Shown here: positions 42,386 to 56,524 of the stretch, piece after piece
Position numbering within the stretch: position 1 is the stretch's first letter
How the letters are laid out: every line of letters begins with the position of its first letter
DNA from: Dirofilaria immitis
Lineage: Eukaryota; Nematoda; Chromadorea; Rhabditida; Onchocercidae
Direction of reading: 5' to 3'
Assembly: GCA_024305405.1 (NCBI GenBank)
Contig: JAKNDB010000087.1
Span: 434,001 to 498,000 of the forward strand
Length of the DNA: 64,000 nucleotides
Made by a program: the position numbers and the translations under genes
The notes under the pieces: generated by a model
The model's input: the letters and a program-made list of their open reading frames with translations, nothing else
Database searches by the model: none
Told to the model about the DNA's origin: nothing

Positions 42386-43168
42386 TTTACCTGTTTGTAC
42401 GTATGAAACTGAAACTTTCCAAACACTCACATATGCACTAACAACAGCTATCACCTTACCAAGTGATATTGGAATGATATAATACAGAAGATAATAGTTT
42501 GATATAGAAGGCTGCTTAATATGCCATAATCGAAGTATCGGAATAGAACATAGTTCAACGTAACAAAGTGATACCAAAGCAACCGTTACAGGATATGGAT
42601 AATTCTGAAAATGAAATATTAATTAAAAAAATTAAAGTAATCAATAAACAAATACTAATGTTAATAAAATTATTAAACAAAACTATAAATTGTTATTAAT
42701 TAAAATAAAAATATATTATTATTAATATATTATATATCAATTTCATATATTTGATATCATATATTAATCTCATACATTTGATAATTAAAATTCAACAAAA
42801 AAAAAAGAAAAAAACTGCAAAGAATTTTAAAATTTACGAATATTTTTATGATTTCTGGAATGTAATTGATTTCTGAAATAAAATTTGAATTTAAAAACTC
42901 AAAAATTATATTTACTGAAATTATTAAATTTGATCAAATATCGTCGAATACACACATATATATATATTTCTTTAAAAAAAAAAAAAAAAAAACCAATATT
43001 AACCTGTAATGTAATTTTGTTGACAATACTAGATGCTGAACTAATAAAATACCAAGCAATAAAAATCACAACAACTTGTAATGTAAAATTATTTAATACA
43101 GAAAATTGATTCATATTGTTTATTTCATTGATGCTAATTTTTTCGAGATCGCTTTTGAACCAACGCAT
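40206..43168 (-). CDS. SLC35E1-like triose-phosphate/nucleotide-sugar transporter family protein
   Basis: Six minus-strand exons: 43004-43168 (ATG), 42391-42604, 41757-41964, 41217-41345, 40667-40917 and 40206-40452 (TAG), about 405 residues, close to human SLC35E1. Family marks: SSASSIVNKITLQNYPYPVT across exons 1/2, VSVSYVQTVKATMPLFAVF across 2/3, GVYSVLNVFVK, and SYAVANAAKRITVISASLFT, then LRNPVTPTN and GVFLYNR. Members are multi-pass antiporters of Golgi/ER or plastid membranes; the substrate of SLC35E1 is not established. An extra C-terminal hydrophobic helix (MLLRWAVVVIFIAILICLFI) is predicted. Frame breaks that each need one added base: run at 41758-41761 (exon 3 end), runs at 40434-40439 and 40372-40377 (exon 6), and one base near the exon 5 start. 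These look like homopolymer errors. Confidence 0.85.
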
Positions 43169-43770
43169 AGAAATACCATCAATAAATTGTGCTTAATTTG
43201 TTAGCCAAATTTATCTATAATAATTATTGATAAAAGATAAATTATTGATAAATGTAAAAATGAATAATTAAACATAATTTAAATAATAATCGCCAAATTT
43301 GAATAAAGAAATGAATAAGTAAGGATTAAAAGAAATTATGAAGAAAAATTGAGGGAAATTGATGATCAATTATCATTAATTATATATCATTCATCATTGA
43401 GCAATCTCAACTTGAAATAAATTTTCATAAATAGGTGTTAAGATAAAATTGTTAGCAGTCATATGATTCTCGAATAATTTCGAAGTAATAAATAAAATAA
43501 TTTCATATTCAAACATCTATAAGTTGTGATATCGGCATATTACAATATTTTAAAATATTTCCGAATAGTATTAAAAGGATTAGGAAAGTTTACCGATATA
43601 TATATATATATATGGTAGATAATAGTTATTTTTACGATCAACCGCGCATGGAAATCAACAGATTTGTATAAATAAAATTTTTAAGAAATCGATGATTAAA
43701 AGAAGAATTGGAAAGAGAAGAAAATGTGAAAATTAATACACATTAAAAACAATATAAACCTGTTTCGATA
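43169..43770. other. Upstream region of SLC35E1-like gene
   Basis: AT-rich. On the minus strand a possible trans-splice acceptor (ACAAATTAAG) lies about 25 bp before the start codon. No other gene seen. Confidence 0.35.
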
Positions 43771-43799
43771 AAATCAAATCGTAATTGATATAATAACGA

Positions 43800-44510
<711 letters not shown>

Positions 44511-47500
44511 CAAACATTATCGAATGATCGTAAAAATTTAAAAACGAACAATTCGATTGCAAAATAAAAACGATAAAAACGATAGCTAATCCTAATAATT
44601 GATTAAATTTTTAAGATTAATTCATATTAATTCGAATTATCTCAATCATATTTCATAATCATAAATTTTTAATTGAATAAACTAAACATCGAAATATATC
44701 AATTCCTTTAAAATGTCAACAAAAAATTTTTTACTTAAAAAAAGAAATTTAAATTATCGATTATTCAATTCCTCAATTACTAATTAAATTCCAATAATAT
44801 TTATATTATATATATATGTATATACGTTGCTTAACTTGACAGATCGGACGAGATGTCGTGTTTTCAACGTGGTATGGTCGTAGACATAATCGATTACAAA
44901 AATATCTATCAAATTCTCATATTCTCACCATTGTACCGTTTACTACGCATATATATATGTATATAAGTGATCCACCGCTAAGAGTTATTAAAAATTATTA
45001 TAAATAACAATTATATCATATTATTGTATGTGTGTGTGTGTGTATTATTTTGTTGGTAGCATACTAGCTAAAATGCTTATTAAGTCTACTTAATTGAGCT
45101 ATCATCATCAATTAAGCTATCATTTTATCTTTATTGTTATCGACGGTTAGGCGATAACTTAGATAAAATATAGACACCAACGAATATATATATATGTTTA
45201 ATCAAGATTAAAATTATTAATCAAATGATGGCAATTTCAACTTTTATCTAATGCTTATTTATAAAACAGCAAATCATATCCACATCCATCTTTTTCCAGT
45301 TGTTTAAACTGCTCTTTAAAAAAATAAAAATAAAAAATAAATCAGTATGCCTCATCTAAAATCATATCTATGTTTGCAGAGTAGGAAAAAAAAAAGAAAA
45401 AAACGGCGATATCAATTTAACTACATGCGAATAGCTAAAAGAATTTACATAGAAATAATTGACAATTCAAATCAGTCTATTTGCACAGAATTTTAACAAT
45501 TCATTGTTTATCATCATCATCAATCATCACCATAATCATCACTATCATCGTCATTATCAACATCACCATTAGTGTTATTATTTATACTAAATGATAAAAA
45601 AAAAGATAAAATAAATTTCAATTTACTAATTCTGACCATTAAAATGACTAAAATTTGTGATATTCTTAATGTTTGGATTATTCTAACAAAGTTAGAATAA
45701 TCCAAACGAATCCTGAAATGTCTTAAGTACTAAATGTTAATATGTAATAATACTAGAAAGCTTTGGTGCTACATTACTGGAATTTGTTGAAGGTTGGAAG
45801 ATAGAAGATGTAATGATAGAATTCTTTAAATTACAAAGTTACAATGCCAAAAATGTTGAAAATAAAATAAAAAAAAAGAGGCAAATGTGATAGAATATCC
45901 TGAATATTTGAGTTACAATGCAATAAAGTGTATCCTTTTATTGCTTAGGCCAATGAAATAACATTTTATACAAAATGGATTTGAACTTTTAAAAAAAAAA
46001 AAAAAAGCAAATTTGACATTTCATTTAAACAATTTAATAAATTTTTGTATGTATGAGAATTTATGAAATGACACATCATGATATTATGCATTTTTCTTTG
46101 CTTGATAATAAATTACATAAATTAACAAATGAAAATGGTGGTAAATTCTGACGTTTGAATATTAGAAAATTTACCTTTAAAATGAATTATTTCTTCTAAT
46201 AAATTGATTCACGCATTTCTCAATATAAACGAAGCAACGATACAATTTAACCTAATTGTTTTAATTTCTTGTGCTTGCATTTTTTTTATATGAAATGAAT
46301 TTTGTAATTAATAGCGAATTGAAATTTCACCATAATCGATTACGATAATGATACAGTTCTAACTAATGAGAAATCTTGACATGTGATATACTAATCAAAA
46401 GAAATCTTATCAATTATCATAATTCTATATGAGTAATTAATGGTGATTAGTACGATTGTCCATTATCACTCACCATATATGCCGGAATACTTCTTGGATC
46501 AATTAGAATCATTGTAATAAAACATAAATATGTCATACGGCTTCCGATAACAATCAGTGCTTGACATATTTAATGCCCAGAAATTAATTTTTATCAATTA
46601 TAACAACTAAGAAAAATGCAAAAACTATTCCTTTCGTAACAATATGAATATATAACATAAGAACATTCCGACATTTCTCGACGTATACATATTGTAATAA
46701 CCGATATGGCCTTAAAAAAAAAGACGTTAAAAATTTCGTTTCAAAGAATATGAAATTTGAAAGAAACAATTGAAAAATTTTTTTATGTCTAATATTTCAC
46801 CATATAATTTTGAATATGTGATAAGAAAGGGATTGAATTGAAAATCAAGAAGATAATGACTATTAATGCTAATATATATCAAAGATTAAAAATTTTGATC
46901 GTAAATAACTGGCAATGAATGAAGATTTAAATAGTGGAATATAATTATTCGAGTTTAGTTCTGAATTTCAAACACTAGTTTTGAATCTCAATTCAAATAT
47001 TCATATTCCATTAAATAAAATCAGAAGAACATTTTAGTAGAAATCTGAACTCCTTTTTATCTAAATAGAAACGCAGTACTCAAACATCGGAAAGCCTGAA
47101 AGCGCAGAGAAAATATCATCACCCTGTCTCAGATTAAAGATAAAGAATATAATCATATAAAAGAATATAGAAGTCTTCAGAAAACTAAAAAGTTTTAAGA
47201 AATAAAAACTAGCTGATTTGAATTAGGAACCAATAGCAACGAATTTAAATAAAAACTTATCGCCACTAGTAATTCTAGATCAGTTCTTTTTACACACTGC
47301 GCAATATCTTTATTGTACATTATTTACAATCACTGTACAATCGATTCATCGTTTTGAACTTCAAAAGATTTTTCGCAGTTTTCCACACCATTCAAAAAGG
47401 AAAACGTGTAAAAATCTTCTGTTTACTTCATAAAAATTGACATTAACTTCAAATTAATACAAAACAAATGACGGAGTCTAAAATGCAAAAAGTCCCTTCT

Positions 47501-47652
47501 AAACTAACATTGGTTCAAAAAATTTCGAATTAGGAATCTGAGTTTGACCTATAAATGCAATCAAAATAAGACCGAAACATATTCGATTTGTTATGCAGGA
47601 GTCATTTAAGACTTAGAAGTATTATAAAATTAATATCCAACAAAAGAAAGCC
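44511..47652. other. Intergenic DNA, no gene seen
   Basis: About 3.1 kb. Contains a short (GT)n tract near 45030 and a perfect hairpin at 45671-45707. A more complex stretch around 44830-44950 shows no open frame or RNA fold that I recognise. Confidence 0.4.
45671..45707. repeat. Perfect 17-bp inverted repeat with AAA loop
   Basis: GTTTGGATTATTCTAAC, AAA, then GTTAGAATAATCCAAAC. All 17 positions pair. Confidence 0.97.
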
Positions 47653-50600
47653 CTAAAATAATCGTGTTCCCAACAAACAACTACAATAATGCTGATTTGT
47701 AAATGACCTGTCATTCATCAGCAATTTTGTTATCGCTGATGCATATTTTGCAATTTCAGCACTTCCATGTGTTGCTCGCCAGGTCCGCGTAGCAAATTCA
47801 TACCTAAAAACAAATGTTACTCCGGAAATATTATTCAACTTTATGCATTTGAAACCAGTGTTAATTTTTAATCAGTCAAAAATAGACATTATATTTCTTG
47901 ATTTGAAAGACCTGATAAAGCAACATTTTCTAATCCATTCTAAAAACTTCGCCAAAAGTAAAAAAATCGGTAACAAGAAGAAATGATTACCACTGGATTT
48001 CTGTAAAGGCTGATTCCCAAAAATAAATGGTTCTTTCGGTAATGACAACAATCGTATCCGCAGCGGGCGTATAACTTCTTCATAATCAACAACTGCTCGC
48101 AAGAAAGTATGATCGCCGCTCATATACGGTAAAACTTACAAAAATATTGTTAGAATAAAACAAATTTTAATTTGCTTTTAAATAGGACAAATTTTTGAAA
48201 TTTAAATTCTTAACAAAATTGCACTGACGAAAACATCAGATTCAAGATTTTTTAGTTATAATGATTTGAAATCGAAAAAGCAGATTGAATTACGAATCAT
48301 AAATATTACATTTCAAATATACTTAAGCGGAAGAATGAATGATCGCTACTTGATAAAAATAATTTTTTATCTTTCAGTTTTCCTTCGACAACTTTTCGCA
48401 ATAAATATGGAATAAAAAATTCACCCGCTGCGGATGCTTCCATTTTCGGTCGTGGTTTCATTTCTGATAGCAATACGTAATTTACATCTGATGCAATTTC
48501 ACCATACGACTTACATCCTAAGCCGCCTAACGACACGCCACCTTTGACATTCAGCTGTGAATCATTGAATAAACATTCTAGAATTTTAGCCCGATTTTTC
48601 ACATTCCTTGGTTGAAAATCTTCTGATTTGGCTCGTTGATGGACTAATACTGGAAAATATCAATTTTAATAGTTTAGTTTTCAAAATTATGATGTTCAAA
48701 AACACTAAATTTTCCGCATGAGAAAGCTTATCAAGAATATATTAAATACAACTCTGATAGCAGATATCATATATCTGTATTGTTTCTAGAACTATTACAT
48801 CATATGAAATGCTTCCACTGAAATAACTACAAATTCTGCAATAAGCTTATAAAAAACCAGTTTATAATCTAAATCTAATAATTTCAAATCAGTAGATGAA
48901 TATAAAATCACAAAAGATACAAAATCACCGAAATTAATTTTACGATTCGACTTGTATTTCATAGTTTCGGGTGAATAATGAGTCGGTGTTACACGAAGCA
49001 TTTCTGCTGTCCGAACATGCCGAACCACATCGATATCAATGAACCAATCCACACAAAGTATTACAGTATGACATACTTGTAGAAGAAATGCTGTTAAATG
49101 CAAGCTCTGAAAAATTTTTTAGATAAAGATCAAAAATTTGAAAACAAGCTTTTGAAGAGAAAGAAAAATTTACTCTTTGTTACTACAACAAAAACCGAAA
49201 ATATATTCGCAAATAAAATACTTGATAATACTTCAACTTCTCCTGACAGTGCTGCAAATCCTCGACAAAGATCTACTGATTTTGAACCTCCTGAACGACC
49301 TCCTTCTAACGATGATGTAGCTAATAAATGACTAAGAATTGAAGCGGAACTGATTGCCTACAAACATAATCCTGATAAAATTTGTTTAATTCATTACTAT
49401 ATTTGAGGCAATACTATTACTATTTACTAATTCAGTGCAATTTTTTCTCCACAATGTCTCTCGCTAAAAGTAACATATAAATTCTAGTCTTTGTTTTATA
49501 TTAATTAATGGATATAAATTATGTTTCGGAAATGAACATATGCCATTTGATAAAAAAATTTAAGAAAATGAAAAATTTTACCTGACAGTCTAATAAAATC
49601 ATTCTTGACTTGGTCACATAAACGCTTATCTTTTGAGTCTGATAACGACAACATTCAACCGCTTCGCGAGATGCCGGACGAAAAGCATAGTGCCTAAAAT
49701 AATATAATATATAACTGCATCATAATAATATCGTTACTATCACTTCATTTTATACTGTAGGAAACTGAATATTTTTTGTAACATGGTGATAGATGTAATC
49801 AAAAAAAAGATAACCAGAAGATTATAAAAAGGACCTATACATATCCATGTGATCATTACCAGCCATCATGCTCAGAAGTGTTGATTTACCTGAACCTTGT
49901 GGACCGATAATACCAATAACAGTAAAATTTGTATTTGTGGTCGATAAATAATCCTGTAAAAGAGATTAAATATGTAGTTTTGAAAATCTGAGAGAATCTC
50001 AAAATTCTGCGGAGAAAACCAAAAAGTTTATTCTTTTTCTTCTTGAATTTACAAAATAATGATTAAGATACATATTCACTAACTTCTACACTCTATTAAA
50101 ATATAGTGATAATAATAGACAAACCGCAACAACATCCGTAAAATCCATTGTGTCAGAAAGCAAACGCACAGCAGCCTTCATAATTCCGAGAGACTGCTCG
50201 ACAACAGTTGATGATGTTGGTGCAGCTCGGGAAACTTCTGAAAAGGATTCTTGCATTTCTCAGAAATTCAATTTTTGAATTTTAAAAGTGAAAAATTTGA
50301 TAACAACGAAAATCTTTCTTCATACTACTGGTTTTGAAAAGTGAACATGTGTAACCTGTTCGGATTGAAGAGTTTTTAATTGTCTTTGGTGCTCCTCGCG
50401 TTAATCTTGGCCCAGAATTAGGATGAGTTATACTTGATGGTGTTGCTTCCTGCAATAGCAAATTTACAAGAGATACTGGAAAATTGTCCATAAAATACAA
50501 TCATAATAAGGAATAAGATAAAATGATTACCGGAGATGAAGAAACAATCGGAGACATTATTTTCTTATCACTTTCTGCATTATCGGATGTGGTCGGCTTG

Positions 50601-51789
50601 TCTGAAATCGTAAAAATTAATTATAATAAAAAAATCTCTTTTTTTGAGGATAAACGAGAAAATTGGGACAGCAATCACTTCTTGATAAATGAGAAAACAA
50701 TTTTCGTTTTTCTTTTTTTTTTGGAAGGAAGCATCAAATTGCGATACCTTAATGAAAATAAACAATAAATTTAAAAACAAAAAGAAATCCGGATTCTATC
50801 TTTGGAAATTTTTCATTTTATGCTTTTTCCTTTCTTCTTTTAGAAGAAAAAAAAGCTGTCTTAATAAAAGAATGATGAATAGAAAGAGAGAAAATCTTTG
50901 AGCAACGTCATTCAATCACAAAAAAATTACAAAAAAAAAAAAATAATATTTACGTTTCGATAAGATAGCAGTTGGACGAGCCATAATAGTTACTGTCGCA
51001 TTTTTTGATTTATCTTCTCGAGTATCCATATCGCTGCTGCTGTAGTGATGAGTCCGACGTCCGCGATTCGTTTCATTGCCTTCCTAAAAAAACTGAACAA
51101 AATTTTTGGGACAACATAAGTTACATTCGGCATTTATGCACTATAATAAATTAAATTTACAATCGATACGGTATAAATTTAAATATTAGATTATTTCGAA
51201 TTAAAACTGCTTATCTTTGAATTTGATATATTGATCGAATTGGTACGCAGTTTAGGTAATAAAAATCAAGTAATAAACCATGCACAAATAAACAATTTCA
51301 TTTTATGTTAAATAATGGTTAGTTAATTTAATAAATTACTATCTTATTTAATTTCCACTAATAAAGTCTTTCTTAAATTAATAATTGCTTCTTTTATTGA
51401 TTAATTTTGCTATAGTTCTTTTATCAAGTGAAAAACAAAAATTTTACATTAGATAAAACAATGTATACATCGACTTACTAGAAATTAAATCACTAAATTT
51501 ATTTTTGATTTTGACTTTCTAATCATTTGAGTAAAAAAGAAATGATATGACTAATTAAATTAGATATGTCAATTGAACCAACTATAACGGATAGTTAAAT
51601 ATCAAATATGATATGTAGACATAATCCAACGAAATCAATTTAAAAGATTATTTAATCAGATTGATTGATAAAGTATTATACCATAAAAAAAAAGAAAGAA
51701 AATGAGATTAAAATTTTTACTCTAACACTGCGTGGAGAATTGAAGTATTCACGGGTAGAGCGTAAACCTGAACGTGAACGATCACCCAT
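47653..51789 (-). CDS. smg-9: SMG9, nonsense-mediated mRNA decay factor
   Basis: Thirteen minus-strand exons: 51727-51789 (ATG), 50954-51083, 50531-50601, 50356-50449, 50125-50237, 49835-49953, 49582-49693, 49222-49357, 48944-49106, 48350-48649, 47991-48118, 47912-47939 and 47653-47803 (TAG), about 537 residues (human SMG9 is 520). A low-complexity N-terminus is followed by a P-loop-type GTPase-like domain: VIGIIGPQGSGKSTLLSMMA, then YAFRPASREAVECC, VTKSRMILLDCQ and LTAFLLQVCHTVILCVDWF with DIDVVRHVRTAEML. The C-terminal part has RAKSEDFQPRN and TRTWRATHGSAEIAKYASAI. SMG9 pairs with SMG8 to restrain the SMG1 kinase that phosphorylates UPF1. Two phase problems: exons 8 and 9 do not join in frame, and exon 11 lacks one base right after its acceptor. 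Both fit the base-loss pattern of the other genes. Head-to-head with the TMEM222 gene. Confidence 0.88.
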
Positions 51790-52459
51790 CAATGATAGCA
51801 ATTTCTTCAAATATAATTTCACTCTAAAATTTATTAATTATCAATTTCTTTTCTTTCAAAAAAAATATATATTATCAAATTTTTTATCAATTTATATTTA
51901 AATTAAAATATATCAGAATCATGAATTTCATTTAAATTAAAAAAAAAACTTCCATCTTCTCTTTCTTTTCTCTTTCAGCTAATCTTGCATGACATTATGT
52001 TTTAGTAGCACAATAAATCTTATCATTTATTGTCTAATTTATCACGAATAATAGCTTATTACTCATTCATTATCACAATATACTCGTTCATTATCACAAT
52101 ATACTCATTCATTATCACGATATACTCATTCACTATAGTAATAATAAATTATTTCCTTATCTATTTTTTCAGTGATTGATAAAATATTATTTAACTAATC
52201 CTAACAATCTCTGCAGTCTCTCAATATACAACACTGTCTCCTGATCCTTCCATAATTATACTTAATTATTGTTCAACCGCCATCACAAAGTTAAAATCGG
52301 CCGAGCCGTTAAATCCAGTTGTCGGGAAAAACATGTTCGGATCAATGGTTTGATTTTAATTCCGATTTTTTTCCCAAACAGTTTGAATTGAAGTAAGTAA
52401 AGGATGCAGTGTCGGGAGTTCCGATTTATTTGCGATAATCCTAATTTGTATAATTTACA
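51790..52459. promoter_or_regulatory. Shared upstream region of SMG9 and TMEM222
   Basis: 670 bp between divergent start codons, so a bidirectional promoter is likely. It contains four copies of a ~24-bp CATTCATTATCACAATATAC repeat (about 52052-52137) and a less AT-rich stretch at 52280-52460 next to the TMEM222 start. No canonical TATA box stands out. Confidence 0.5.
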
Positions 52460-54850
52460 ATGCAGCTGGATCAAATAAACGGATTAGAAAGAGATCTGAT
52501 GGAAGTTGATCCTACGACATCGATTTCCATGTTGTATTGTATGGACACCGATACCGCTAATTACGTGAGTTTTATTTACGTGAAAAGTTATTATGTGTAT
52601 ATTGCATCATATATTTTTGATATCATCTTTCTTATTTAGTATATAATTTTATCAGTTTATATTTCTACCTAAATTTGCCGTATCGATTGCATTTCGTGCT
52701 GAGTTCTTCATACTTCTCATAATATATTCACTTCTTTTATTTGCATTAATTACATGTAATTATAAGTCTAATTACTTAACTCAATAATAATTACCTGATA
52801 TTATTGTTTGTCTAAAGCACAGTATAAAATTAGTCGCTTCTTTTTTATCAGGATATCACAAATAAGATGTTTGAAAACATGAAACATTGCGTAAAAAATT
52901 TTAGCAGTCATCAAAGCCCAAATATAACATTAAAATAAGATTAGATTGTTACTGCTTATGCGTGAGTCTCGGTTTTTTTAACTTCGTTCAAATTTTTGAG
53001 GATGTAAGAAAATTATGTGTAAATTTGGAATGTCAAAAAACTACAGATACTGATTTGCATGTATGGTACATTTCAGTCGATTGAGTTGTTTACAACCATA
53101 AGTTCTCATAAGGTTGTTTTTTTTGTATCATATCAACAGCAGATCAGATGCTTTTGAATCAACAACAATAGGTTTTGTTCGGATTTTTTTAAGGGAGTTT
53201 AGAATTGAATCTTTCAGAAAGATGATGATTTCTTCGTAAAGGTCTTTTTAGTTCAATTTTTATGCTATTACTCTCACACCTTTTTTTATCTTGCAGATGG
53301 TTATTCCCATTTGTTGGACACATGGGCATAGCAACAAGCCGAGGTATTATTCGTGATTTCTCAGGAAGCTATCATGTATCTGTAAGTATTTTTTGTATTT
53401 ATATCGCAACAATAAATTATCTTTTCGGATTCGCTCGATGTATTTCTTTTCTTGAGCCTGTTCCATGATTTTTTTCTTGCTTTATTCTGTTTTAAACTTA
53501 TTTGCTTATTCTATTTATTATATTTCAAAATCTCGTAGAAATGTATTTTAATCATTTCTTAAATTCTGTAAATCTCAATGTGTGAATTAATAATTGAAAA
53601 GATTCTAAAAATCGATGTCTTAAATAATTTAATAAAATAAATTATTTCATAAACTCGTGCTTAGGAGGATGATATGGCGTTCGGTTGGCCTACCTGGTAT
53701 CAGCAAGTAGATCCAAACACAATTGATGGCGGAGTGGAAACCTGGGATCGTGCTGTATTAGATGCATCGGAAGAATATAAGGGCCACGTAGTAAGATTTT
53801 TTTGCTTGAAACTCTTTTCTGAATTCTTATTACTAATAAGCTATTATTTGCAAATAAAATTTTGAAGTTCTATTACTGGAAAGTGCAAAAATTGAACAAA
53901 TTTGATTTGAAATTAATTTTTTCCAGTTTGCCTTGCACATGATATTTTCAGGACGCTTCATGCAGACCTGAACCGATAGAATGGTCGGCTTAAAACAATT
54001 GCAAATTTGTTTATAGTAATTTTGAATCTATTTACTTTTGCATTAGATAACTCCTATCCCTTTTTGTGAGGTCTTTTTGAATCTTTCAGCATAATTTGTT
54101 TTGTGATAATTGTTATTGTCATGTTGCTTTGGCGTTGAATAAGATGAAATATGGTCGCAGCAGAAATTATAATTGCTTTCGATTGGCCAGTATGCTATTA
54201 TTTAAAGGTCGATATGTTGGGTAAGTTTCTGATCAAAAACAATTCTATAAAATTGATCATATAGTGCAACACAGTTTTTTGCTTGTGCGGGATGCAATAA
54301 TCTCTTAAGCTTCTTAGAGATCTGATGTACTATCCTTCAGACTACTTTTCCTGGTCCACTGAAGTAAAAATAACTTTATCACTTTGTCCGTTTCTTTAAG
54401 ATGTTGAGTCATTCTTTATTTCTATTAATTTTATATTTTATAAATGAAAAAGCTAACAGATATTTGAGTAAAATTATGGAGATTAAAATTATCAGGCTTA
54501 AGAAAGTCTTAATTTTTTTGAAATGACTTGCTCTTTATTAAAAGACAAGGAAAAAGGAAATTTTCTAACATTTGGAATGCATGGTTGGTTGCCCGTTATG
54601 ACTTATTCATTACTGAGTTAAAAGCTTATTCGTATAATGGATTTCATGCACTAAAGTGCGTTAACAGTGAAATTGAAAACCTTAAAACATCTAAAGCATA
54701 AGCATTGAATAACAGTCGGCACCGTCAAATTGAAATTTCTTTCGTGAACACTCTTTCCTTTTCAGGATTGGTGGTTTCATCAAGCAGTGGCTTCCTTTCG
54801 CAATAAGTATTTTGTTCATTCTCACAATTGTTTTCATTGTGAAAGGTTAA
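52460..54850 (+). CDS. TMEM222-family membrane protein (RTE1-like, DUF778)
   Basis: Five exons: 52460-52564 (ATG), 53297-53381, 53665-53790, 54090-54220 and 54766-54850 (TAA), about 176 residues. Recognised by [20 protein letters not shown], then MGIATSRGIIRDFSG, DDMAFGWPTWYQ, WDRAVLDASEEYKGHVHNLF, CDNCYCHVALALNKM, and a C-terminal double hydrophobic stretch GGFIKQWLPF and ISILFILTIVFIVK. The Cys-rich HNLFCDNCYCHVALALN motif is the family hallmark. TMEM222 is a conserved endomembrane protein of poorly known role, related to plant RTE1. In exon 1 the frame from the ATG (MQLDQINGLERDLMEVDPT) is shifted relative to the conserved [11 protein letters not shown] frame, around 52510-52520. All other phases agree. 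Confidence 0.88.
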
Positions 54851-56524
54851 TGCCGTTATAATGCAATTAATGGTTTTATGAAATACCATCCTATATGAGA
54901 TGGCTATTCATATTTACGAAGAACGTAAAAACAGTATATTTATAGCAATCAGAATGCAGAATTTGCGTGACCAATGAAAATAAGTTAAGAATGTAATTGA
55001 AAAGTATCCACGATTTCTTAGCAAATCATTATTTTAAATTCGTTTAATGGTATTGCTCTTTGTATTTATTGTGCTTTATTGTATGACTTATATAAAAAAG
55101 TTCATGAAATAATCGTATATATGAAACTTTTTCTAATTTTTTCAAAAATCAGGTTTTTTTTCACTTCTTCAAAAGTTTTGGATTATATTCGACGTTTTCT
55201 AATGCTTATGTAACTATATATTAAAAATTACAGTACTTTTATGTATCAATATGCTTTTAGTTCTGTGAGAATTCTAGGAAGCAGGAAGAAGTAGGTGATA
55301 ATCATTATGGTTTAATGAGTTTTTCTCCAGATGTATTCGATATTTTCTATTTTGTTTATATATCAATTTACTGTTTTCATAATGACTGCTTAATTAGTAG
55401 TATCGATCAAACACTGTTCAGTAGGATATAATTCTCAAATCCTCATATAGCGTTCTAGTGCTGTTTACTGATGTGATTGCTTATACAGTGATATCTTTTT
55501 AAGAATATAGATGATTGCTTAATCAGTAGTAATAATTTATTACTTTGAAAATAGGAAGGACTGATAGAATTACATATGACGTTTTAAGATTAATGCAATC
55601 AACATGATATTCGTTGTATTATAAAGTTATCAGTACGACATGATATTTAATCATGAACGATTTACACTTATATTTTAATTCGTTTTGCTTCAATGAATAT
55701 CCTAAAGATTAGAAAGTGGGATTGTTTTGTTTGGCGGGGTATGTAAAAGATGTTAGATGTCAAAGGATGATGATTTATAAAGTATGATGCAAACTGATTA
55801 AGCAATTATGATGTGATATTTAAACATTTCTTGCATATTCATAAATAAAGTTTTATGTCTCAGACGTCTTTTTTAAGAAAAGATTTTTGAATGTTTCTGA
55901 AGCATCTTATGATATATGATACTTTTGCATATTGTTGTTTATTAAGTGGGCAACTTTTTTCAGTATTTAGTTTGTTAGTCATTTATTTTAATCTAACTTG
56001 AAAGAAGAAATGTATCGATGATCAATAGTATTGAGGAGCGATTACTGATGAAAATGGGAGACAAAAGGATAAGCGTAAGGAATTGAAAAATATTGCTATT
56101 ACTTTACCGGTATTCGCTTGACATTTCATGTATTATCAACTGATATTTATGGGGGTGGAATGACTGACTGTTGAACTACTAATATCTTACGGGTCGTAAG
56201 AATGGCTATAGCGACAGCTTACAGCAAAAGTGGTTAATTCAGAAATCGAAGTTATTGATGTCAGAAATCGAGACAATTAGTCTCATGGTTTCAAATAGCC
56301 CACACTTGATGAGTTTAATGTAGCAATATTAGATATTTTTTTAATATTTTATAGAGTTGAGAAATTCTAGCTAAAAAGCTATCGATTAGGACTGGGAAAT
56401 TTGCCATCATTCTCATGTATTTTTCTGGACAATCCAATCTCGTTTCGTGATAGAATTGATATAGCATTTCATTGTTTTGATTATTCTGTTAATGATTCAT
56501 TCGTTTTTTAGCCTTATCACTAGG
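54851..56524. other. Intergenic region between TMEM222 and U2A' genes
   Basis: About 1.7 kb without recognised exons. TTTTTTAG at 56505-56512, 12 nt before the U2A' start codon, is a good trans-splice acceptor, so the two same-strand genes could form a loosely spaced operon. That is inference only. Confidence 0.4.
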
